Assembly: GCA_963691715.1 (NCBI GenBank)
Contig: OY829281.1
Span: 310,001-374,000 of the forward strand
Length of the DNA stretch: 64,000 nucleotides
Origin: HXMU1420-13 sp963691715
GTDB lineage: Bacteria > Bacteroidota > Rhodothermia > Balneolales > Balneolaceae
Direction: 5' to 3'
The position numbers and the translations under genes are program-made. Each line of letters starts with the position of its first letter. The first letter of the stretch is position 1. Below are positions 26,606 to 36,111 of this stretch, piece by piece. The notes beneath the pieces were generated by a model. That model saw only the letters and a program-made list of their open reading frames with translations, made no database searches and had not been told where the DNA came from.

Positions 26606-27559
26606 ATGAGATTTAGCGGAATATTTATCTGGTTACTTTCTATAATAATTTTAACGGGGTGTAGTCCTACACAGAAAATCGTAGAAAAGTCATCTGAACC
26701 AATTAAAAAAGAAGAAACAATAGCTCAAAATAGCAGGGAAAACAATAAAGAATTAGAAGATCTATTTTGGGCACGTCGGGATAGTACAACATTGAATTTT
26801 ACAGATGCAGATGTTGAATTTATGTCTGGAATGATAGGCCATCATTCTCAAGCTTTAATTATGTCTAGTTTAGCCGAGTATAATAATGCCAGTAAATCGG
26901 TTCAAATCTTGGCAGCGCGAATTATTAACGCTCAAAAAGATGAAATTGCGATAATGCAAAGATGGCTTAGTGATCGGAATCAAAGCGTACCTCAAGTCAA
27001 AATAGAAGGGTTAAATCTTATTCTAACACCAGGCAATGAACCCCAACTCATTTTTTCAAGAAAGTCAGTTATAGAAGGTTTAGTTAACTCAGAAGAAACC
27101 GAGCATCATTCTATGCATGGTATGGAAAAAGAGGAAGCAGATGAAACAGAACATAGTATGCATTCTGAAATGGATGCCATGTTGAAAAATAACTCAAACA
27201 TGTCGCATATGGCGAACAATGGTGTAACAAAAGAGGAGGAACAAATGCATCTTCATCATAATGAAATGGTTGGCCATATGCATGATCACTCTGGCATGCC
27301 AGGAATGTTAACACAATCACAACTTGAAGAACTTTCTAGAGCAAAAGGCATTGAATTCGATAAATTGTTTCTAAGATACATGATTCAGCATCATGCTGGA
27401 GCGATAACTATGGTAAATGATTTAGTTAAAGTGGATGGAGCAGCTCAAGAAGTAAGTATTGGAAAATTAGCTGGTGATATCAATGTGGACCAAAAAACAG
27501 AAATTGAAAGAATGCGACTTATGCTACTGCAAATAATGGAAAAAGAAATTAGTAAATAA
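26606..27559 (+). CDS. Lipoprotein with two DUF305 modules and a Met/His-rich linker
   Basis: A 317-residue lipoprotein (lipobox LTGC, Cys19). Residues about 65-130 form one DUF305-like module (FMSGMIGHHSQALIMSS, then an AQKDEIAIMQRWL helix). Residues about 240-317 form a second (YMIQHHAGAITMVNDL, then EIERMRLMLLQIM). Between them lies a linker of about 80 residues packed with Met and His (HHSMHGM, EHSMHSEMDAM, SNMSHMAN, QMHLHHNEMVGHMHDH). DUF305 is a ferritin-like helical fold often found with metal-handling proteins. The linker looks like a copper or silver binding region. It stands 48 bases before the LVIVD lipoprotein gene on the same strand. Confidence 0.85.
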   Translation: MRFSGIFIWLLSIIILTGCSPTQKIVEKSSEPIKKEETIAQNSRENNKELEDLFWARRDSTTLNFTDADVEFMSGMIGHHSQALIMSSLAEYNNASKSVQILAARIINAQKDEIAIMQRWLSDRNQSVPQVKIEGLNLILTPGNEPQLIFSRKSVIEGLVNSEETEHHSMHGMEKEEADETEHSMHSEMDAMLKNNSNMSHMANNGVTKEEEQMHLHHNEMVGHMHDHSGMPGMLTQSQLEELSRAKGIEFDKLFLRYMIQHHAGAITMVNDLVKVDGAAQEVSIGKLAGDINVDQKTEIERMRLMLLQIMEKEISK

Positions 27560-27607
27560 ACAGATCAACAAAATTCAAATCAATCAACAATAATAAAAAG
27601 GATAAGT

Positions 27608-29620
27608 ATGAATCATACTTCTTTATCAAAAAGTCCATTTAGAATCATAAAAGGCTCTATTTTGGCTACAGCATTACTTATTAGTTATGCTTGTTCTTCA
27701 TCATCTGAAGTTACAACTGTACCATTCACTGCTCCTGAAGTAGCAAAACTAGAGGAAGCAGTAATTCCTACCCCAGATCCACGTGTAGGCCTGGGTGAGG
27801 GTCTTTTTGATGCAGAACAAGCAATTTGGAACCTAGAAATTCTTTCACAAACCCCTCCTCCCGAAAAATTTGTAGGAAAAACTAATTCTGATTTAGCATT
27901 TCAGAAAAACTATGCTTTCCAGGGAAACTACAATGGTGTAATAATTTGGGATATTTCAGATCCAAAAAGTCCAGTTCTAGTACGTGATTATGAATGTCCT
28001 GCCTCACAAAGCGACGTTTCTGTGTATGGTAACCTAATGTTCGTATCTGGAGAAGGACTAGAGGGACGACTAGATTGCGGAACACAAGGTGTGCAAGAAG
28101 CAATAAGTACAGATCGGTTACGAGGGATTAGAATCTTTGATATATCAAATATTGAAGAGCCGGAGTATATCGCCAATGTACAAACATGTCGGGGTTCACA
28201 TACCCATTCAGTTTTAGTTGACCCAGATGACGCAGAAAATATTTATGTGTATGTATCTGGATCATATATTGTAAGACCAGATGAAGAATTATCTGGTTGT
28301 TCTGATTTACAACCAGAAGAAGATGAAAACTCAGCATTATTTAGAATCGAGGTTATAAAGGTTCCTTTAGATAATCCTCAAGATGCTGCGATTGTAAGTT
28401 CACCAAGAATTTTTGAAGACCTTGAAGAACCTCCGGTGCATGGTTTAGCTCCTGCTGATATAAGGGCCTTAGAAGAGGCAAGAGCGGCTGGAAAATTTAT
28501 TGTAAATCTTGGAGGTACTGATCGAGTTATACCTGATGGATTTGTTGGAAATTTACTCCGTTCAATAGTTGCAGAACGAGGTGGAGAAGGCGCCCCAACG
28601 GCTGAAGATACCCTCGCACTAAGGGAATCTCTACAGGCAAGAATAGATGCCATGTTTGGTTCTGGTGATGAAGAAGATGAAACTGCTAGACGTGGTCCTG
28701 ATCAGTGCCATGACATCACTCTATATCCAGAAATTGGTTTAGCCGGTGGTGCATGTGAAGGATATGGACTTTTATTAGATATTTCTGATCCATCTAATCC
28801 AATAAGATTAGATGCTGTAGCTGATTCTAACTTTGCTTATTGGCATTCCGCAACTTTTAATAATGATGGAAGTCAAGTAATCTTTACTGATGAATGGGGT
28901 GGTGGTGGCGGCCCAAAATGTCGTGTTGATGATCCATACGAATGGGGTGCTAATGCAATTTTTACCATCGAGGATGGTGAAATGGTATTTAAGGAATACT
29001 ACAAAATGCCTGCAGCTCAAACAGAATTTGAGAATTGTGTGGCTCATAATGGCTCTTTAATTCCAGTTCCTGATCGTGATATTATGGTTCAATCATGGTA
29101 TCAGGGAGGAATCTCAATTTTCGATTTTACAGACCCTAGTAACCCAACTGAAATTGCTTTTCATGATTATGGCCCCGTGGCTACGGATGGTTCTGGATTT
29201 GGCGGTAGCTGGAGTGTGTATTGGTATAATGGTTATATAGTTAATTCAGAGATCGCTCGTGGTTTAGATATTTTTGAGTTAACCCCAAGTCCATTTTTGA
29301 CTGAAAATGAAATCGCAGCAGCTAAAACTGTACAGTGGGATTATCTGAATGCACAAGGTCAACCAAAAGCAGTATGGCCAAATTCAATGCATCTTGCAAA
29401 AGCATATGTGGACCAATTGGATCGTGATGAAAGTTTAGCTGAAGACGTAATTACTTCCTTCCGACAAAGTATGGCGAATGCAGAAGCATCATCAGACAAA
29501 AAGCGTAACAAAATGCTAAATAAATTAGCCAAAGAAGTTAATAAACATGCATCTACTTCGGATGATGCAGAAAAAGTTGAAAAACTTGCTAATACATTAA
29601 AAGCTTTAGCTTCAATGTGA
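27608..29620 (+). CDS. LVIVD-repeat lipoprotein (propeller-like)
   Basis: A 670-residue lipoprotein (lipobox around SYAC, Cys29). At least four LVIVD-type blades are readable: VIIWDISDPKSPVLVRDY, IRIFDISNIEEPEYIA, LLLDISDPSNPIRLDAV and ISIFDFTDPSNPTEIAF. Between them are conserved His-containing turns (THSVLVDP, CHDITLYP, YWHSATF, AHNGS). An insert (about 245-360) is rich in Asp/Glu/Pro, and the C-terminal 90 residues are helical. LVIVD proteins are surface or periplasmic proteins of unknown activity. It probably shares a transcript with the DUF305 gene and is closed by a strong terminator. Confidence 0.87.
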   Translation: MNHTSLSKSPFRIIKGSILATALLISYACSSSSEVTTVPFTAPEVAKLEEAVIPTPDPRVGLGEGLFDAEQAIWNLEILSQTPPPEKFVGKTNSDLAFQKNYAFQGNYNGVIIWDISDPKSPVLVRDYECPASQSDVSVYGNLMFVSGEGLEGRLDCGTQGVQEAISTDRLRGIRIFDISNIEEPEYIANVQTCRGSHTHSVLVDPDDAENIYVYVSGSYIVRPDEELSGCSDLQPEEDENSALFRIEVIKVPLDNPQDAAIVSSPRIFEDLEEPPVHGLAPADIRALEEARAAGKFIVNLGGTDRVIPDGFVGNLLRSIVAERGGEGAPTAEDTLALRESLQARIDAMFGSGDEEDETARRGPDQCHDITLYPEIGLAGGACEGYGLLLDISDPSNPIRLDAVADSNFAYWHSATFNNDGSQVIFTDEWGGGGGPKCRVDDPYEWGANAIFTIEDGEMVFKEYYKMPAAQTEFENCVAHNGSLIPVPDRDIMVQSWYQGGISIFDFTDPSNPTEIAFHDYGPVATDGSGFGGSWSVYWYNGYIVNSEIARGLDIFELTPSPFLTENEIAAAKTVQWDYLNAQGQPKAVWPNSMHLAKAYVDQLDRDESLAEDVITSFRQSMANAEASSDKKRNKMLNKLAKEVNKHASTSDDAEKVEKLANTLKALASM

Positions 29621-29636
29621 TCGGATTTTAATATTC

Positions 29637-29671
29637 AAAAAAGCTTGGTTTGAGAAAATCAAGCTTTTTTT
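29637..29671 (+). terminator. Intrinsic terminator after the LVIVD gene
   Basis: AAAAAAGCTTG (29637-29647) pairs with CAAGCTTTTTT (29660-29670), an 11-base perfect stem with a 12-base loop ending in a T-run. The A-run on the left means it can also stop transcripts coming from the minus-strand cupin gene. Confidence 0.85.
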
Positions 29672-29742
29672 ATCTCTTAATCTATTGTTCGGACAATAAT
29701 GATGAACATCTAAATTGGTTGAAGTTGGCTTATTTTAGTTGT

Positions 29743-30243
29743 TTATAACCTTGTTAGTCGGTTTATAATATCTTTATGTTTTGGGAATAATTTGATTAGC
29801 TTTTTGTTAGTAGCTAGAACAAAATCATCAAAATCAAACCCTGGTGAAACAGTACAACCTACTAGTGAGTAATTACCACCTTTTACAACTTCGCTAGCAA
29901 ACCAAACACCAGCAGGTACAGTAAATTGAGGAACTTCATCTATATGCAAGTTTGTACCAATATCCTGATACATATAATCCCCTTTTGTATCAATCATATG
30001 AATTCTCAAAGGGCTTCCTTCATAAAAGTGCCACATTTCATCCTGATTAATTTTATGAAAAGCTGAAAAGTTTTTATTAGTTAACAAAAAGTAAATTCCT
30101 GTGCAATAATTGCGAGAACCTGAATAATGTGCTCCCAGCCCATTTTGGGGTATAATTCCGCTACTTCTATAAGTCTCTCTATAATACCCTCCTTCAGGAT
30201 GGGGTTCCAGGTTTAACTTTTCAACAAGTTCTTGTGTTCTCAT
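29743..30243 (-). CDS. DUF985 cupin-fold protein
   Basis: A 166-residue cupin of the DUF985 family, recognised by the opening LNLEPHPEGGYYRETYRS (residues about 10-27), the central FHKINQDEMWHFYEGSPLRIHMI and the tail VGCTVSPGFDFDDFVLA. The histidines and glutamates at the usual cupin metal positions are present. Family members are small soluble proteins of uncertain activity, possibly sugar isomerase-like or binding proteins. The gene is alone, convergent with the LVIVD gene; a 279-base gap follows its 5' end. Confidence 0.88.
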   Translation of the reverse strand: MRTQELVEKLNLEPHPEGGYYRETYRSSGIIPQNGLGAHYSGSRNYCTGIYFLLTNKNFSAFHKINQDEMWHFYEGSPLRIHMIDTKGDYMYQDIGTNLHIDEVPQFTVPAGVWFASEVVKGGNYSLVGCTVSPGFDFDDFVLATNKKLIKLFPKHKDIINRLTRL

Positions 30244-30522
30244 AATTATATTTGGTAACCATGTTTTTTTGAATATACTGGTTGAAAATGAAGTTTTTAT
30301 GTTAATTTAAATTGTTTTTTATGTAATATTTGGTGATCAGTGATCAAAGTTCAATAAACTAAATCAATAAAAAATAAATATCTAAAAATATTTAGAATGC
30401 TACTGTGTCATTTTTAAGAATGAATAAAATTTTTTTCCTACTTATTTATAAAATATTTGGGATTTGATTTTAATTCTTGAATATTAACATCTTTAATACG
30501 GCACGATTATTGTTGCATATTT

Positions 30523-31107
30523 ATGATTAAAGTTGGAGACATAATACTTTCTGATGAGATAGCTACACAAAAGTTTTCTTGCAATACCCCAGTATGTAAG
30601 GGAGCATGTTGTGTAGTTGGGGATGCAGGTGCACCAGTATCAAGAGATGAAATACCCATTTTGCATAAGGCTTACTACGAATTAAAAAAAGAACTCAGGG
30701 CTGAATCAATTGAAGTGGCGGAAAGAGACGGTGTTGTTATCGGTTCAAAAGAAAAAGGGTATGAAATTTCATGTGTCGAAAGTGAGGAATGTATTTTTGT
30801 TAATTATAATGATCAGAATGTTGCCTATTGCACTATTCAAAAAGCCTATTTTGAAGGTAGGTTTAAATGGGAAAAGCCGATAAGTTGTCATTTATTTCCA
30901 GTACGACTTAAAAAAATATCAGGATTTGAATATGCTAACTTTGAATATGTACCAACATTGTGTTCTTCTGCTTGTATTAAAGGAGAAGAGGAAGGAGTTT
31001 TTCTTGCTGAATTTTTAAAGGAACCTTTTATTAGGAGATATGGTGAAGACTGGTATGATGAATTTCTCTCAGCCTGTGAATATGTAAGAGAAACTGCTGA
31101 TGATTAG
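30523..31107 (+). CDS. DUF3109 cysteine-rich protein
   Basis: A 194-residue cytosolic protein of the DUF3109 family. A cysteine cluster near the N-terminus (FSCNTPVCKGACC; Cys20, 25, 29, 30) is followed by further paired cysteines (ISCVESEEC, AYCTI, ISCHLFPVR, TLCSSACIKGEEEG). The set resembles YkgJ-type proteins proposed to bind zinc or an iron-sulphur cluster. Function is unknown. The last 8 bases overlap the rpoN start, so it is probably co-translated with sigma-54. Confidence 0.9.
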   Translation: MIKVGDIILSDEIATQKFSCNTPVCKGACCVVGDAGAPVSRDEIPILHKAYYELKKELRAESIEVAERDGVVIGSKEKGYEISCVESEECIFVNYNDQNVAYCTIQKAYFEGRFKWEKPISCHLFPVRLKKISGFEYANFEYVPTLCSSACIKGEEEGVFLAEFLKEPFIRRYGEDWYDEFLSACEYVRETADD

Positions 31108-32605
31108 AAATAAACAAAGCATAGGTCAGAGACTGCAACAAGGGATGCAGCAAAAGTTATCTCCTCAGCAATTGCAATATATTAAACTATTGCAGCTTAA
31201 TACTATAGCATTAGAACAACGTATCAAAGAAGAAATGGAACTCAATCCTATTTTAGAGGAAGGTGATACTCTACAAGCTGAGGAAATATTTGATACGGAG
31301 TTAAATTCAACAGAAAAAGAAGAACATGGAGACGAACTTCAGTCGCTCGATGAACATGAAGTAGACTGGGAGGAATTTAATGATAATACCGAATATGATG
31401 GGGAAACATATGTTGCTCCAAGCAATCCTGATATTGAAGAGTGGCGAGATTTACCAAATAAATATGAAGTAACATTACTTGAAAAATTAGAGGAACAGGT
31501 TTCTTTACTAGATTTAAATGATGAAGAAGAATTAATTGCGGATCAAATTTTAGGCTCTATTGATGAAGACGGATATTTTCGAAGAGAATTAATAGCCGTT
31601 GCTGATAACATCACATTTAATCACGGAGTGTTTATTGAGGAAGAAGATGTGGAAAATGTTCGAAAGAAAATCCAACTTTTAGAACCTATTGGAATTGCCT
31701 CTAAAGATTTACAGGATTGTTTGTTGATACAATTACAACATTCCAATCATGAAATGCCTGGAAGACATCTAGCTATACGAATAGTCAGGGATGCTTGGTC
31801 AGCTTTTGAAAAAAAACATTTCAATAAATTAATACAAAAGTTTAATTCTGACGAAGATTCCTTAAAAGAAGCTTTTGAATTAATTCGAAAAATGGATCCA
31901 AGGCCTGGAGCCGTTAGTGATGGTTTAGATGATACTCAAAACTATATTGAACCAGATTTTGAAGTTTATTGGCGAGGGGCAGATCAAACTACAAGTGGTA
32001 AGGGAGAGTTTGTTATTACTCTTAATCAACGAAATGCCCCACAATTACGAATTTCACCAGAGTACACGCAAATGTGGAATGAAATTAAAGAAAAAAAATC
32101 TAAGCCCGATGTACAGACACAACAATTCATGAGAAGTAAAATTGATTCGGCAAGTTGGTTTATAGAGTCAATTCGACAAAGACAAAATACACTTATGAAT
32201 GTGATGAAGACTATCGTAGCATTGCAAGAAGACTTCTTTAAGTTCGGTGACGGTTTAAAACCTATGATACTAAAAGATGTAGCTGAACGGATTGGTATGG
32301 ATATTAGTACAATTTCTCGTGTTGTAAATGGAAAGTATGTTCAAACTAATTTTGGTGTATATGAGCTCAAATATTTCTTTAATGAAGGATTAACTACAGA
32401 AAGTGGAGAAGAAGTATCCAATAGAGAAGTTAAGAACATACTCCAAGTGATAATTAATGAAGAAGACAAAAGGAATCCTCACAGTGATCAAGCATTGGCT
32501 GCTTTACTAAATGATAAAGGATTTAATATAGCACGCAGAACAGTGAGTAAATACCGCGAACAATTAAACGAACCTGTAGCAAGATTGAGGAAGCAAATTA
32601 TTTAA
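31100..32605 (+). CDS. rpoN: RNA polymerase sigma-54 factor
   Basis: A 501-residue sigma-54. The Gln-rich N-terminal activator-interacting region (RLQQGMQQKLSPQQLQYIKLLQ) is followed by an acidic stretch (about 45-120), a core-binding domain, the helix-turn-helix (LKDVAERIGMDISTISRVVNGKY) and the RpoN box ARRTVSKYRE (about 482-491) that reads the -24 element. It serves promoters that need an ATP-driven activator. No such activator is in the window. The start overlaps the DUF3109 gene by 8 bases; the 3' end overlaps the convergent GH16 gene. Confidence 0.96.
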   Translation: MIRNKQSIGQRLQQGMQQKLSPQQLQYIKLLQLNTIALEQRIKEEMELNPILEEGDTLQAEEIFDTELNSTEKEEHGDELQSLDEHEVDWEEFNDNTEYDGETYVAPSNPDIEEWRDLPNKYEVTLLEKLEEQVSLLDLNDEEELIADQILGSIDEDGYFRRELIAVADNITFNHGVFIEEEDVENVRKKIQLLEPIGIASKDLQDCLLIQLQHSNHEMPGRHLAIRIVRDAWSAFEKKHFNKLIQKFNSDEDSLKEAFELIRKMDPRPGAVSDGLDDTQNYIEPDFEVYWRGADQTTSGKGEFVITLNQRNAPQLRISPEYTQMWNEIKEKKSKPDVQTQQFMRSKIDSASWFIESIRQRQNTLMNVMKTIVALQEDFFKFGDGLKPMILKDVAERIGMDISTISRVVNGKYVQTNFGVYELKYFFNEGLTTESGEEVSNREVKNILQVIINEEDKRNPHSDQALAALLNDKGFNIARRTVSKYREQLNEPVARLRKQII

Positions 32606-34382
32606 GCAATACTAATGATTTTGTTTCTGTGAACCCATTTTCTGTAACTAAGCGATAGAAGTAAATCCCGCTACTATATCCACTAGCATCCCACTGAACG
32701 GTATGAGTTCCAGCTGATTGTTTAGTATTTATAAGAGTAGCAATCTTTTGACCCTGAAGATTATAAATACTTAACTCAACGGCACCTGAAGTTGGTAAGT
32801 TAAACGAAATATTTGTGAGAGGATTAAATGGATTGGGGTAGTTATTAAAGAGAATCGTCTCAGATGGTTGTTCATCAATAAGTGGATCTTCAATAGTATT
32901 TATTACCCCATTTTCATAAAAAATATCATCAATTGCGAATTCAATATTTGCACCATTTGTTTCAAGAATAACAAATTCATAAGACAGCATCCTCATATCG
33001 ATATAAAGTCCGCGTAAATCAGAAACAGGAATACTTGCTTCACCCCATTCATTGTTTCTTTCTAAGCCGTATACATTTTGCCCTGCTGGGAAGTTTACAT
33101 AATTTTGATTACCCCATGTATCAATTACACCAATTTGAAAACTTACATTTGCTGGTATTTTGATATTGAAATTTAAAGTTCCATCTGAAAATTGTGATAG
33201 GTTTATTGGTTGTACAGATTGTATACCAGCTCCGAACCATCCAGCACCATTTGTTTTCCATGATAGTACATTTTCACCTTCGAATGGATCGATTGTTCCA
33301 GCACTTAACGTATTTTCCCAAACCCATATATTACCGAGATCATCATTGAACATGGCTTCATTTGTTTGAGTTGAATCCGTATATAGGCCATATCTTTCAA
33401 CTTTAGGAGTTGGTGGACCGAGATGAACTGTACCTTGATTATTCCATTCATAAACTCGTATATAATCAACAAACATTTCCGCAGGCAAACTCATACTTAC
33501 TGCTTCTCCGCTTGATGGATCTCCAAGTTGGTAAGCATCAGTGAGAGTACCCCCTATAGCCATATTAACAATAAAGTAAAAAGGTTCTAAGAATTCTTGT
33601 GATTCTTCATTTAATTGGAATGGTTCAGTAAAAAGATCATACTCTATATCATCGTCAAGAACTGTAAATCGAATAGAGGTACTATCCCAATACATACGAT
33701 AAATTAGAAAACGATCAATCAATGGAGTATTCATATTGAAATAAGGCCTTGAAAATTCTTCATCCCAAAATAAACTAGCAGCCCCACTGAGATTACCTGG
33801 GACAATAGCATTTTCACTAAAAAAAATTGCATTAGCGCCGACCATATCATTTTCAGTTGAATTATCTAGATTATTGCCGCCATTAAATTCATCTCTATTA
33901 TCTCGACCAGCTTGTGTGTGTCCCATCTCCATCATATCTAATTCACCTTTAGATGGCCATCCAAGATTAGAAGTGCCAAGTAACCAAAATGCAGGCCAGC
34001 CGCCTGTTTCTAAACTAGGAACTGAAATTCTAGTTTCTACCATACCAAAAGTTATACTTACTTTTGATTTCGAATTTAGTCTCCCGGATGTAAAATCTAA
34101 TCGATTACCCCATTGATCTATGATGTTAGCACCAGATTCTTTTCTTGCAACAATTTTCAGCGCATTATTTTCGTCTTCACCCTCAATCGCTGATATAGAG
34201 ACATTATCAGGACTATAATATTGTAGTTCACCATTTCCCCATCCCCAGTTTCCATTTCCTGTTTCAATAATCCAATTATCAAGAGTATTAAAATTTTCTT
34301 CCCAAAGTAATTCACCTACTTGACTATAACTACTTATTGAATTACACATAAATATTAGTACTGTGAGAAATAGTTTTTTCAT
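32598..34382 (-). CDS. Secreted GH16 endo-beta-glucanase (laminarinase-like) with type IX sorting tail
   Basis: A protein of about 594 residues. I start it at ATG 34382, which gives a standard signal peptide (MKKLFLTVLIFMCNSISSYSQ); an upstream ATG at 34406 would add eight residues. The GH16 domain carries the catalytic motif GELDMMEMGH (nucleophile and acid/base glutamates). A beta-sandwich of the ExoP/galactose-binding type follows (GVIDTWGNQNYVNFPAG, NNEWGEASIPVSDLRG). The C-terminal about 80 residues are a sorting domain (NNYPNPFNPLTNISF, then GIYFYRLVTENG). It should cut beta-1,3 (or 1,3-1,4) glucans such as laminarin outside the cell. The 3' end overlaps rpoN by 8 bases. Confidence 0.9.
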   Translation of the reverse strand: MKKLFLTVLIFMCNSISSYSQVGELLWEENFNTLDNWIIETGNGNWGWGNGELQYYSPDNVSISAIEGEDENNALKIVARKESGANIIDQWGNRLDFTSGRLNSKSKVSITFGMVETRISVPSLETGGWPAFWLLGTSNLGWPSKGELDMMEMGHTQAGRDNRDEFNGGNNLDNSTENDMVGANAIFFSENAIVPGNLSGAASLFWDEEFSRPYFNMNTPLIDRFLIYRMYWDSTSIRFTVLDDDIEYDLFTEPFQLNEESQEFLEPFYFIVNMAIGGTLTDAYQLGDPSSGEAVSMSLPAEMFVDYIRVYEWNNQGTVHLGPPTPKVERYGLYTDSTQTNEAMFNDDLGNIWVWENTLSAGTIDPFEGENVLSWKTNGAGWFGAGIQSVQPINLSQFSDGTLNFNIKIPANVSFQIGVIDTWGNQNYVNFPAGQNVYGLERNNEWGEASIPVSDLRGLYIDMRMLSYEFVILETNGANIEFAIDDIFYENGVINTIEDPLIDEQPSETILFNNYPNPFNPLTNISFNLPTSGAVELSIYNLQGQKIATLINTKQSAGTHTVQWDASGYSSGIYFYRLVTENGFTETKSLVLLK

Positions 34383-34443
34383 AAAGTGATTCAAGAATTT
34401 ATCCATACTGATTACGATTATATTTTTGAAAAAAAGATGATTA

Positions 34444-35355
34444 TTACAATGTATTTATAAGTTTTTCTAAATTATTAATTAATTGTTCTCTAATTGGGAT
34501 GCTTTTTTGATAAATAGACTTTTGTGCTTCATAATATTCTATTCTGCCTTCTTCAGTTTCAATTTTTATTGGTTCATAACCAAAATCAAGTAAACAGTAA
34601 GGACTAGCCTTCATGTCAATTTCACGGGCTTTATATGCTAATTTGAACGCAGCAAATAATAGATTAGAAGAAATCCACGGAAACCCCTTAAAAGCCCACT
34701 TATACAAATCCATGTTTGAATGAATACATCCAGGTTGTTCCATTTTATTTAATGATTCTCTTGATAGTTGATTCTTATTTAATGGAATTGCTTCTGAAGA
34801 AAAAAAGCGGAATGCATCAAAGTGTGTGCAAACTAATGGTCGAGATTCAACAAATTTCTCTAAGTCTTTTGAGGCCATTCTGAGTGGTATTTGATTATGT
34901 CGAATCTCTTTCGATTTGTATACCATAGCCCATTCATGCATCCCAAAACATCCGAAAGATGGCCGTTTATCTTTAGTATCTTTTAGCAAGTTGAGTATCC
35001 ATCGTAATGAATTGATTTTTTTTTTGGATAAAAGAGAAGTATCTAAGTAAGCTAGCCCATCATTAACATTAAGTGCTTTTATTTTTGGTAATTCATCAGG
35101 GGTATCATATTCTAAAGCTGCGTTAAAACCAGGGCTCCATTTTTTTAACCAGGATGGCCTAAATGGATAATATTCAAATAGAAAATCCATTACCGGTTGT
35201 TTAAGTCCTCTACTACGTGTTACTAAATAATCATCAATTAAATTACTCACTTCTAAATGATGAGTGGATAATAAATGCACCCACTCTTTCTTTGGTAGTA
35301 TCTCATAAGTTCTAGATATTTGAACATTATTTTTTGGCATAGAAAAATATACCAT
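34444..35355 (-). CDS. 3-methyladenine DNA glycosylase-like protein
   Basis: A 303-residue cytosolic protein that resembles a set of proteins annotated as 3-methyladenine DNA glycosylase in Bacteroidota and Actinobacteria (LPKKEWVHLLSTHH, DFLFEYYPFRPSWLKKWSPGF, CFGMHEWAMVYK, THFDAFRFFS, EQPGCIHSNMDLYKWAFKGFPWI). I cannot see the helix-hairpin-helix of classic glycosylases, so the annotation is inherited rather than demonstrated. An in-frame ATG at 35340 is an alternative start. It lies upstream of, and on the same strand as, the GH16 gene but is unlikely to be related in function. Confidence 0.65.
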   Translation of the reverse strand: MVYFSMPKNNVQISRTYEILPKKEWVHLLSTHHLEVSNLIDDYLVTRSRGLKQPVMDFLFEYYPFRPSWLKKWSPGFNAALEYDTPDELPKIKALNVNDGLAYLDTSLLSKKKINSLRWILNLLKDTKDKRPSFGCFGMHEWAMVYKSKEIRHNQIPLRMASKDLEKFVESRPLVCTHFDAFRFFSSEAIPLNKNQLSRESLNKMEQPGCIHSNMDLYKWAFKGFPWISSNLLFAAFKLAYKAREIDMKASPYCLLDFGYEPIKIETEEGRIEYYEAQKSIYQKSIPIREQLINNLEKLINTL

Positions 35356-35457
35356 TTTTATATGTTGATTAATTCATTTACATAATATCTCAAAATTAAT
35401 TTTTTTGAATATCTTGATAATTTATAATCTTTTTTACTAGTTAGTATCCCCACCATT

Positions 35458-36081
35458 ATGATTACAAATAATTCTTTTTTTCCTATAACTAAAGAAATAG
35501 TTAACAATGCAATGGATTATGTTACTTTTAATAACCTAACTATTTCTAGATTCGAAGAGGGGCGTACAACTAATGATGATAATTCTGAAAGTTTACTTAA
35601 CTACACAAAATTAAATATCAAGAGAACACAACGTTTAGACAAGAAAGCTACCTTAGATGAAAATACAATCTCTTTAATTCAAAATTTGGAAACACCACAA
35701 TTATGGTTTGTAATCACTGAAGGATGGTGTGGAGATTCTGCTCAACTTTTACCCTATATGCATAAGATGTCTGAACTCAATTCAAAAATAGAGTTAAAAA
35801 TTGTTTTAAGGGATGAATATCCGGATATAATGGACGCATATTTAACCAATGGAGTAAGTCGCTCCATCCCTAAATTAGTAATATTAGACCCTATTACCCT
35901 TAATCAAATTGCAGAATGGGGACCTAGACCTTCTATTATTCAGGACAAATATGTATCAGAAATTAACAATGAACACATAGATAATAAACTAGCATCCCAA
36001 AATTTACATGCTTTTTATGCCAAGGATAAGGGTAAATCTTTAGAATCAGATTTTAGGTTACTTTTAGAAAATATATCCTAA
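35458..36081 (+). CDS. Thioredoxin-fold protein with a single active-site cysteine
   Basis: A 207-residue soluble protein. The middle is a thioredoxin fold: LWFVITEGWCGDSAQLLPYM (82-101) places Cys91 at the thioredoxin active-site position, and SRSIPKLVIL carries the cis-Pro. The usual second cysteine is Ser94 (CGDS instead of CxxC), and Cys91 is the only cysteine in the protein. That suggests thiol binding, monothiol exchange or glutathione use rather than dithiol reduction. The first 75 residues are helical. It is monocistronic; the hairpin at 36081 closes it. Confidence 0.8.
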   Translation: MITNNSFFPITKEIVNNAMDYVTFNNLTISRFEEGRTTNDDNSESLLNYTKLNIKRTQRLDKKATLDENTISLIQNLETPQLWFVITEGWCGDSAQLLPYMHKMSELNSKIELKIVLRDEYPDIMDAYLTNGVSRSIPKLVILDPITLNQIAEWGPRPSIIQDKYVSEINNEHIDNKLASQNLHAFYAKDKGKSLESDFRLLLENIS

Positions 36082-36107
36082 AAAAAGGCAGCGAATAAGC
36101 TGCCCTT
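36081..36107 (-). terminator. Intrinsic terminator shared by convergent genes
   Basis: GGCAGC (36087-36092) pairs with GCTGCC (36099-36104) around a 6-base loop. Flanking A and T runs extend the stem with AAAG/CTTT. Read on the minus strand it ends in seven U and follows the stop of the propeller gene by a few bases; the plus-strand U-run is short. Confidence 0.75.
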
Positions 36108-36111
36108 TAAC

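Noticed and set aside
30499..30517. A sigma-54-like GGCACG...TTGC pair before the DUF3109 gene
   Set aside because: The GG-to-GC spacing is 13 bases, not the 10 required for a -24/-12 promoter.
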